DNA of 64,000 nucleotides, taken from the NCBI GenBank assembly GCA_035560815.1, contig DATMYR010000008.1:62001-126000 (forward strand). The letters run 5' to 3'. The notes beneath the pieces were generated by a model, which was not told the DNA's origin, made no database searches, and worked only from the letters and a program-made list of their open reading frames with translations. This DNA comes from UBA5314 sp035560815 (GTDB lineage: Bacteria > Bacillota > Syntrophomonadia > Syntrophomonadales > Syntrophomonadaceae). Shown here one piece after another: positions 58,612 through 64,000 of the stretch. The first letter of the stretch is position 1, and each line of letters opens with the position of its first letter. The translations under genes were made by a program, and so were the position numbers.

Positions 58612-58692
58612 GTGTCATGGGGACGGTTCTCTTGACACACTTTACCTTTTTTTATTGTGCCGCCCGTGTCAAGAGAACCGTCCCCATGACAC
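58612..58692. repeat. Inverted-repeat element in the prmA-rsmE gap
   Basis: Arms at 58612-58638 and 58666-58692 in opposite orientation carry GGGGACGGTTCTCT flanked by GTGTCA and TGACAC. The loop between arms is T-rich. It lies 8 bases past the prmA stop and before the rsmE ribosome site. Confidence 0.85.
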
Positions 58693-58700
58693 CGAAGGGC

Positions 58701-59624
58701 CTACCTCTTGCGGGCTGCAACCCCGATCCACTCTGCTTCCTTCAGCACTTTTTCGATGGTAAAGCCGTATTTCTGAAGCTGTTCCTGCACCAGTAGCCAC
58801 TGGCTCTCGATAATTCCCGAACCGAAGAACCAACCTCCAGTTGGTAGATTCTTAGCTGCTCCGGGAATCAGTGAAACCACTACCTCGGCGATAATGTTGG
58901 CTACCATAATGTCTGCCTGCCAATCGGGCAGTTCGGCGCTAATGTCTCCCTGACCCACCTGGACAATATGCTCCATTTTGTTCAGTTGTACATTCTCAAC
59001 CGCTATTTTTACAGCCAGGGGATCGATATCCATACTGAAAACCCGGTCGGCTCCCAGGAGAGCAGCCGCTATAGAGAGAATTCCCGAGCCGCACCCGGCA
59101 TCGATCACCGACATGCCGTCCTGCATGAACTCATCAAGAAAAAGCAGGCAAAAACGGGTGGAGGCGTGGATGCCGGTGCCGAAGGCCATGCCCGGGTCAA
59201 TTTCGATGATTACTTCTCCCGCCTGCGGCTGGTGGATTTCCCATGATGGTTTGATGACCAGCCGCTCTCCCACCTTGAAAGTATGGAAGTGTTGCTTCCA
59301 GGTTTCCGCCCAGTCTTCCTCCCGCACCTCATTGACCATGATTCGGCATTGAACGGCAAAATTATCGTTCACCCTTTGCAAGGAACTCCGAATCTCCTCC
59401 AGGGTCGGTCCATCCTCGGAGAAGTAGGCTTTGACAGCAACCAGATCACCTTCACTGCATGCAACGGCAACGGGGTCGGAACCCTTGTCCTTCGGTTTTA
59501 CAGCCGGAGGGGCTGTTCGGGGATCTTCAATAACCACCCCGCCTGACCCCAGATGATGGAAAACCCCGGCTACAGCTTCTATACAATGCCTTTCAATGAG
59601 GACATTAATTTCTTTCCATTCCAC
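58701..59624 (-). CDS. prmA: Ribosomal protein L11 methyltransferase
   Basis: This 307-residue SAM-dependent methyltransferase trimethylates L11. The N-terminal substrate domain precedes the Rossmann core with motif I DAGCGSGILSIAAALLGA (about 174-191), MDIDPLAV and NIIAEVVVSLIP. It begins 12 bases after dnaJ, in the usual dnaJ-prmA-rsmE order. Confidence 0.95.
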   Translation of the reverse strand: MEWKEINVLIERHCIEAVAGVFHHLGSGGVVIEDPRTAPPAVKPKDKGSDPVAVACSEGDLVAVKAYFSEDGPTLEEIRSSLQRVNDNFAVQCRIMVNEVREEDWAETWKQHFHTFKVGERLVIKPSWEIHQPQAGEVIIEIDPGMAFGTGIHASTRFCLLFLDEFMQDGMSVIDAGCGSGILSIAAALLGADRVFSMDIDPLAVKIAVENVQLNKMEHIVQVGQGDISAELPDWQADIMVANIIAEVVVSLIPGAAKNLPTGGWFFGSGIIESQWLLVQEQLQKYGFTIEKVLKEAEWIGVAARKR

Positions 59625-59636
59625 GTTTTTCCCTCT

Positions 59637-60779
59637 CTAGCCCATGGCATCCTTGAACTTATCAAATAGGCCTTTTTTCGTGTTTTTTTCTTCCTGTTCA
59701 CGATGAAATTCGGCCAGCAGTTCTTTCTGACGTTTATTTAAACGGGTGGGTATTTTCACCTTCACCATGACCTTGAGGTCGCCCTGGCGGCTGCTCTGCA
59801 GGTGGGGAACCCCCTTGCCTTTAATGGTTATGATATCGCCCGGTTGAGTTCCTTCCGGGATATGAACGCTATGGCTGTCTCCTCCCAATAATGACATCTC
59901 CAAGTCCGCACCCAGTGATGCCTGCACAAAATCGACCTCCAGGGTCGTGACCAGGGTGTAGCCTTCCCGCTTGAAGACCGGGTGGGGTTTGACCAACATT
60001 GTAATATAGAGGTCTCCCGCAGGGCCGCCATGCTGCCCGATTTCCCCTTCGCTCTGGATGCGGAGTCGGGCACCGCTGTCTACGCCGGCTGGAATACGTA
60101 TTTCAATTTTTCTAGCTTTCTTCACTTTGCCGGTTCCCCTGCAGGAAGAACAGGGCTTTTCGATAACCTTGCCCTCACCGCGGCAATGATTACAAGGTCT
60201 GACTGTTTCAAATCGTCCAAAGGGCGTGCTCTGCACCACCCGGGTCTGCCCGCTGCCATTACAGGTCGAGCAGGTGTTTACTTTAGAACCGGGCTCAGCT
60301 CCGCTTCCCTTACAGTGGTCGCAGGCTTCCACTCGACTGATTTCTATTTCCTTTTCAATTCCGAATACTGCATCCTCGAAGTTGATCTCCAGCCGGGCTT
60401 CCCGATCGGCACCCTTCTGCGGCCCGGTTCGGCGCCGGCCGCCGCCCATCCCTCCGCCAAAAATCAAGTCAAAGATGTCTCCGAAACCCCCGCCCATATC
60501 GCCGAAATCAACCCCGCCGTTAAAACCGCCGGGGCCGCCTCCACGGGTCGGATCAAAAGCATCGTGGCCGAAGCGATCATACATTTCCCGCTTTTGGCTG
60601 TCGCTTAATACTTCATAGGCATCGCAGATTTCCTTGAATTTGTCCGCCGCCTGGGGGTCGTCCCGGTTTACATCGGGATGGAACTTGCGGGCCTTTTGCC
60701 GGTAAGCCTTTTTGATCTCTTCCGGCGCCGCATCCCGGCTAATCCCGAGAACCTCATAAAAATCGCGCTTTGCGGACAT
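59637..60779 (-). CDS. dnaJ: Chaperone DnaJ
   Basis: This type I Hsp40 of 380 residues has a J domain with HPD (KFHPDVN, about 34-40), a Gly-rich linker (GGGPGGFNGG, GGGMGGGRR), four CxxCxGxG zinc motifs (CDHCKGSG, CSTCNGSG, CNHCRGEG, CSSCRGTG) and the C-terminal substrate domain. ATG 60779 has GGAAGGTGGG upstream and gives the standard SAKRDFYEVLG start; the frame reaching 60860 is not needed. It follows dnaK. Confidence 0.97.
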   Translation of the reverse strand: MSAKRDFYEVLGISRDAAPEEIKKAYRQKARKFHPDVNRDDPQAADKFKEICDAYEVLSDSQKREMYDRFGHDAFDPTRGGGPGGFNGGVDFGDMGGGFGDIFDLIFGGGMGGGRRRTGPQKGADREARLEINFEDAVFGIEKEIEISRVEACDHCKGSGAEPGSKVNTCSTCNGSGQTRVVQSTPFGRFETVRPCNHCRGEGKVIEKPCSSCRGTGKVKKARKIEIRIPAGVDSGARLRIQSEGEIGQHGGPAGDLYITMLVKPHPVFKREGYTLVTTLEVDFVQASLGADLEMSLLGGDSHSVHIPEGTQPGDIITIKGKGVPHLQSSRQGDLKVMVKVKIPTRLNKRQKELLAEFHREQEEKNTKKGLFDKFKDAMG

Positions 60780-60946
60780 ATTTACCCACCTTCCTGAAAA
60801 GCAGGGTGAACCCGCCCTCTTTGCTGCCGGGTTCCCCTGCACGGTTGATTGTTGATTCATGCGCTGGAACCAAAGGATATCCGGTCACCAGACATATCAA
60901 ATTATTGATGATTCCCGGGTGTCTGTCAACCAGCTAACTACCCAGA

Positions 60947-62749
60947 TTAATCAGCCTCTTTATAATCAGCATCAATGGTGTCGTCAGCCCCCGGCTCCTG
61001 TGTGCCCTCTGATTGATTTTGGTTCTCATACATTTTCGCACTCAAAGCGTAAACAGCTTCGGTCAAGGCCTGGGTTTTGGCTTTGATTTCCTCCACATCA
61101 GTGCCCTGTAAAGCATGGGTCAAGTCGCTCTTGGCGGATTCGATCTTTTGTTTGCTCTCCTCATCCGCTTTCTCAGCAAATTCTTTCAGGGTTTTTTCAG
61201 CTTGATAAATCATGCTGTCTGCGCTGTTGCGGGCATCGATTTCCTCGAAACGCCTTTCATCCTCTTCAGCGAACTTCTCAGCATCCTCCATCATACGTTT
61301 GATGTCTGCATCACTTAGACCGCCGGAGGAGGTGATGGTAATTTTCTGTTCCTTGTTGGTAGCCAGGTCTTTGGCGGTGACGTGAACGATGCCGTTCACA
61401 TCGATGTCAAAGGTTACCTCGACCTGGGGCACTCCCCGGGGGGCAGAGGGAAGTCCGGTCAACTGGAAGCGGCCCAGGGTAACATTATGCTGCGCCATCT
61501 TCCGTTCCCCCTGCAAAACGTGGATATCCACTGACGTCTGATTGTCAGCCGCTGTAGTAAACACCTGGCTCTTAGCGGTGGGAATCGTGGTATTCCGCTC
61601 AATGATGCGCGTATATATTCCACCCAGGGTTTCAATCCCCATAGACAGGGGGGTCACATCCAAGAGCACCACGTCGGTGATTTCTCCAGAGAGAACCGCC
61701 GCCTGAATAGCCGCCCCTACCGCGACCACTTCATCAGGGTTGATCCCTTTGAAGGGCTCCTTGCCGGTAAAATTGCGAATGGCGTCCACCACGGCCGGGA
61801 TGCGAGTCGATCCACCTACCAAAATTACCTTGTCGAGCTTATCGTTGCTCAGGCCAGAGTCCTTTAAGGCCTGGCGGGTGGGTCCCATGGTTTTTTCCAC
61901 CAGGTCGGCCGTCATTTCGTTAAATTTTGCCCGGGTAAGCTGTCGCTCCAGGTGTAGAGGCCCCTCCTGGGTGGCAGTAATATATGGTATGTTAATATCG
62001 GTGGTTAGGACCCCTGAAAGTTCGTGTTTGGCCTTTTCCGCCGCTTCTTTCAAGCGGTGCAGAGCCATTTTATCGTTGTGCAGATCGATGCCATTATCCT
62101 TTTTAAACTCCTGGACTAGCCAGTCAATGATCCGGTCATCGAAATCATCCCCACCCAGCCGATTGTTTCCGCTGGTGGCTTTTACCTCGAACACACCGTC
62201 ACCGATCTCCAGGATGGATACGTCAAAGGTTCCGCCTCCCAGGTCAAAGACCAGGATGGTCTGAGTTTCTTCCTTATCCAACCCGTAAGCTAGAGCAGCT
62301 GCGGTGGGCTCATTGATAATCCGCAAAACTTCTAAACCCGCAATCTTCCCGGCATCCTTGGTAGCCTGCCTCTGGGCATCTGTGAAATAAGCCGGAACAG
62401 TGATGACCGCCTGGGTCAGCTTTTCTCCCAGGTAAGCTTCAGCATCGTTTTTCATTTTTTGCAGAATCATGGCCGATATTTCCTGGGGGGTATATTTCTT
62501 CCCATCTATATCCACCTTATGATCAGTACCCATCTGCCGCTTAATTGATACAACTGTGCGGTCGGGATTGGTTATAGCCTGGCGCTTGGCCACTCGGCCT
62601 ACCAACCTTTCCCCACCCTTGGAAAATCCGACAACCGAAGGAGTGATGCGTTCTCCCTCCGCATTGGGGATTACCGTCGCTTCACTGCCTTCCATAACGG
62701 CTACCACCGAATTAGTAGTGCCCAAGTCGATTCCAACAACCTTCGCCAT
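60947..62749 (-). CDS. dnaK: Chaperone DnaK (Hsp70)
   Basis: This 600-residue Hsp70 has the ATPase domain with GIDLGTTNS (about 5-13), VFDLGGGTFDVSIL (about 173-186) and ILVGGSTRIPAV (about 312-323). The substrate-binding domain begins DVTPLSMGIETLGG. The helical lid ends in a short Glu/Asp-rich tail. It works with DnaJ and GrpE encoded next to it. Confidence 0.98.
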   Translation of the reverse strand: MAKVVGIDLGTTNSVVAVMEGSEATVIPNAEGERITPSVVGFSKGGERLVGRVAKRQAITNPDRTVVSIKRQMGTDHKVDIDGKKYTPQEISAMILQKMKNDAEAYLGEKLTQAVITVPAYFTDAQRQATKDAGKIAGLEVLRIINEPTAAALAYGLDKEETQTILVFDLGGGTFDVSILEIGDGVFEVKATSGNNRLGGDDFDDRIIDWLVQEFKKDNGIDLHNDKMALHRLKEAAEKAKHELSGVLTTDINIPYITATQEGPLHLERQLTRAKFNEMTADLVEKTMGPTRQALKDSGLSNDKLDKVILVGGSTRIPAVVDAIRNFTGKEPFKGINPDEVVAVGAAIQAAVLSGEITDVVLLDVTPLSMGIETLGGIYTRIIERNTTIPTAKSQVFTTAADNQTSVDIHVLQGERKMAQHNVTLGRFQLTGLPSAPRGVPQVEVTFDIDVNGIVHVTAKDLATNKEQKITITSSGGLSDADIKRMMEDAEKFAEEDERRFEEIDARNSADSMIYQAEKTLKEFAEKADEESKQKIESAKSDLTHALQGTDVEEIKAKTQALTEAVYALSAKMYENQNQSEGTQEPGADDTIDADYKEAD

Positions 62750-62794
62750 GTATTACACCTCCACAAATATGAATAAATATCTAAAAGGCTACTC

Positions 62795-63334
62795 CTAGCT
62801 GCTGACTTTAACCAGGCTGGGACGCAAGACCCGGCCATGCATTATGTAGCCTTTTTGCAGCTCATCAATAACAGTGTTGCTCGGATGCTCACTACTTTCC
62901 TCCAAAACCAGCGGTTCATGAAACTCGGGATCAAAAGGTTTTCCGGCAGCGTCAATCGCCTGCACTCCTTCAGTCTTGATGATTTCATGCATGCTTTTCA
63001 CAATCATCTCCACCCCTTTATGCAGGGAAGCATAATCCTGCTGGCTGGTAGACATGGTCAGAGCGCGTTCCAGGTCATCAATAATAGGAAGAATTTTTTT
63101 AATCAAAGGCACTGGGGCAAATTTTATATACTCCTCCCGTTCCCGGGTGGTTCGTTTACGCAGATTCTCTATTTCTGCCAGAGTTCGTACATAACGGTCA
63201 TAATTCTGGCGGGACTCTTCCCGGGCTTTATCCAGTTCCTGCTCTAATGTCTGATCAGCATCCGGCGTGATAGCCTCTTTTGGTGATTCAATTCCATTTT
63301 CGTTATTGAAATCCTGATCTCTATTTTCTTCCAT
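62795..63334 (-). CDS. grpE: Nucleotide exchange factor GrpE
   Basis: This 179-residue GrpE has an N-terminal acidic coiled coil (about 28-75), then ARTLAEIENLRKRTTRERE-type helix, PIIDDLERAL and a C-terminal beta domain with FDPEFHEPLVLE and GYIMHGRVLRPSLVKVS. It releases ADP from DnaK. It is between the chaperonin gene and dnaK. No CIRCE element is visible in this window. Confidence 0.97.
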   Translation of the reverse strand: MEENRDQDFNNENGIESPKEAITPDADQTLEQELDKAREESRQNYDRYVRTLAEIENLRKRTTREREEYIKFAPVPLIKKILPIIDDLERALTMSTSQQDYASLHKGVEMIVKSMHEIIKTEGVQAIDAAGKPFDPEFHEPLVLEESSEHPSNTVIDELQKGYIMHGRVLRPSLVKVSS

Positions 63335-63346
63335 AGAAACTCACCT

Positions 63347-64000
63347 CTATTCAAGAATATCCTGGCGGCTTGGCTTTAATTCCTCATCTTTCATCTGAAT
63401 TACTGTATTAATGCGCAGGATGGCGGTGGCAACTTCACCAGCGGCCTGCAGTGCATGCATCTTAACTTTTACTGGATCTATGATGCCTTTTTCCATGACA
63501 TCGATCAGGTTCCCAGTGTCACTATCGAAAGAAATCTGATCCGAGGCCTGCCTTTTTTGAGCAGCGGTTACATCCCCCAGCTTTTCCAGGGGATTAAACC
63601 CGGCATTAGCCGCCATACAAGTAAACGGTTTCAGCAGCGCTTCCTTCACCGCTAGAACCCCATAGGAATGCATTCCTTCCAACCCCCGGGCCAATTCCTC
63701 CAGACTGACTGCCATCCACACTTCAATAGCTCCACCTCCCGGCACCACTCCTTCTCGTAAAGCGGCCTGTACAGAGGCAGCCGCATCCCGGGCCATTCTT
63801 TCCACTTCGTCTACTACTTCCTCGGTGGCTGCTCCTACTAGCAAAGTAGCCCATGGTTGCCCCTGGCCCGCATATATACAGGTGTGGTGGAATTTTTCTT
63901 CCACTTCCACCCGCTGGGCAAAACCCAGGTTGTCACGAATGACCTCGACATCCCGGTTAAGGCTGCTCCGCTTGATCTTGCGGGCTCCGGTATGCCTGCA
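63347..64000 (-). CDS. Group II-like (group III, bacterial) chaperonin, 3' part
   Basis: The frame is open to the window edge, so the 5' end is missing; about 218 codons are visible. The sequence resembles thermosome/CCT-type chaperonins rather than GroEL: LLVGAATEEVVDEVERMARDA, VPGGGAIE, ANAGFNP and VATAILRINTVI, with a DSDTGNLIDVMEKGIIDPVKVK block shared by all chaperonins. Bacterial members (group III), first noted in Carboxydothermus, lie in dnaK operons, as here, upstream of grpE. It is a probable ATP-dependent folding chamber that needs no GroES. Whether a GroEL gene also exists cannot be seen. Confidence 0.85.
   Translation of the reverse strand, partial: CRHTGARKIKRSSLNRDVEVIRDNLGFAQRVEVEEKFHHTCIYAGQGQPWATLLVGAATEEVVDEVERMARDAAASVQAALREGVVPGGGAIEVWMAVSLEELARGLEGMHSYGVLAVKEALLKPFTCMAANAGFNPLEKLGDVTAAQKRQASDQISFDSDTGNLIDVMEKGIIDPVKVKMHALQAAGEVATAILRINTVIQMKDEELKPSRQDILE

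Noticed and set aside
59982..60608. 208-codon plus-strand frame inside dnaJ
   Set aside because: It mirrors the Gly-rich and zinc-motif region of dnaJ.

Overview
The window looks like a chromosome segment of a low-GC-type, endospore-forming anaerobic Firmicute of the Clostridia, possibly near Syntrophomonadaceae. The taxon is an inference. It rests on a Bacillus/Clostridium-type gene order, AGGAGG-type ribosome binding sites with many TTG/GTG starts, sporulation genes yqfC/yqfD, a glycyl T-box, and a bacterial group II-like (group III) chaperonin in the dnaK operon.

The backbone is on the minus strand. Read from right to left it follows the Bacillus subtilis order: chaperonin-grpE-dnaK-dnaJ-prmA-rsmE-mtaB-hinT-rpsU-yqeY (64-55.2 kb), yqfC-yqfD-phoH-pgpH-ybeY-dgkA-cdd-era-deoC-recO (54.5-45.8 kb), then glyQ-glyS-ccpN-ppsR-ppdK (24.1-16.8 kb), an FMN reductase, and dgt-dnaG-sigA (16-11.9 kb) followed by four tRNA genes. 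In B. subtilis recO lies next to glyQS. Here about 20 kb of accessory genes separates them.

The accessory block (24.4-45.8 kb) holds, from left to right: a tiny basic protein; YjdF behind a probable yjdF riboswitch; an ECF sigma/anti-sigma/two-membrane-protein operon; a secreted protein with a two-component system; two MacAB-like efflux systems (one with a TetR repressor); small orphan genes; a GntR-controlled ABC-2 exporter with duplicated permeases and a long palindromic operator; and a CD-NTase-fold protein just downstream of recO whose catalytic DxD reads NxN.

The left 11 kb is mixed: the end of a GGDEF/HD-GYP protein, a MoxR ATPase plus VWA protein pair, a small membrane protein, a WD40-like protein, a GNAT acetyltransferase, a cell-wall amidase, and a TetR-regulated molybdopterin enzyme with an unusual cluster-binding motif.

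Two repeat types are not explained by genes. One is a dispersed hairpin family with a constant GGGGACGGTTCT-type loop and stems that differ but stay paired (31.6, 36.1, 37.2, 57.7 and 58.6 kb). The other is a four-unit degenerate tandem array of about 80-87 bp per unit (54.6-54.9 kb). The genes work mainly in protein folding, ribosome and tRNA maturation, replication and sigma-factor supply, gluconeogenic control of PPDK, and envelope stress and efflux.
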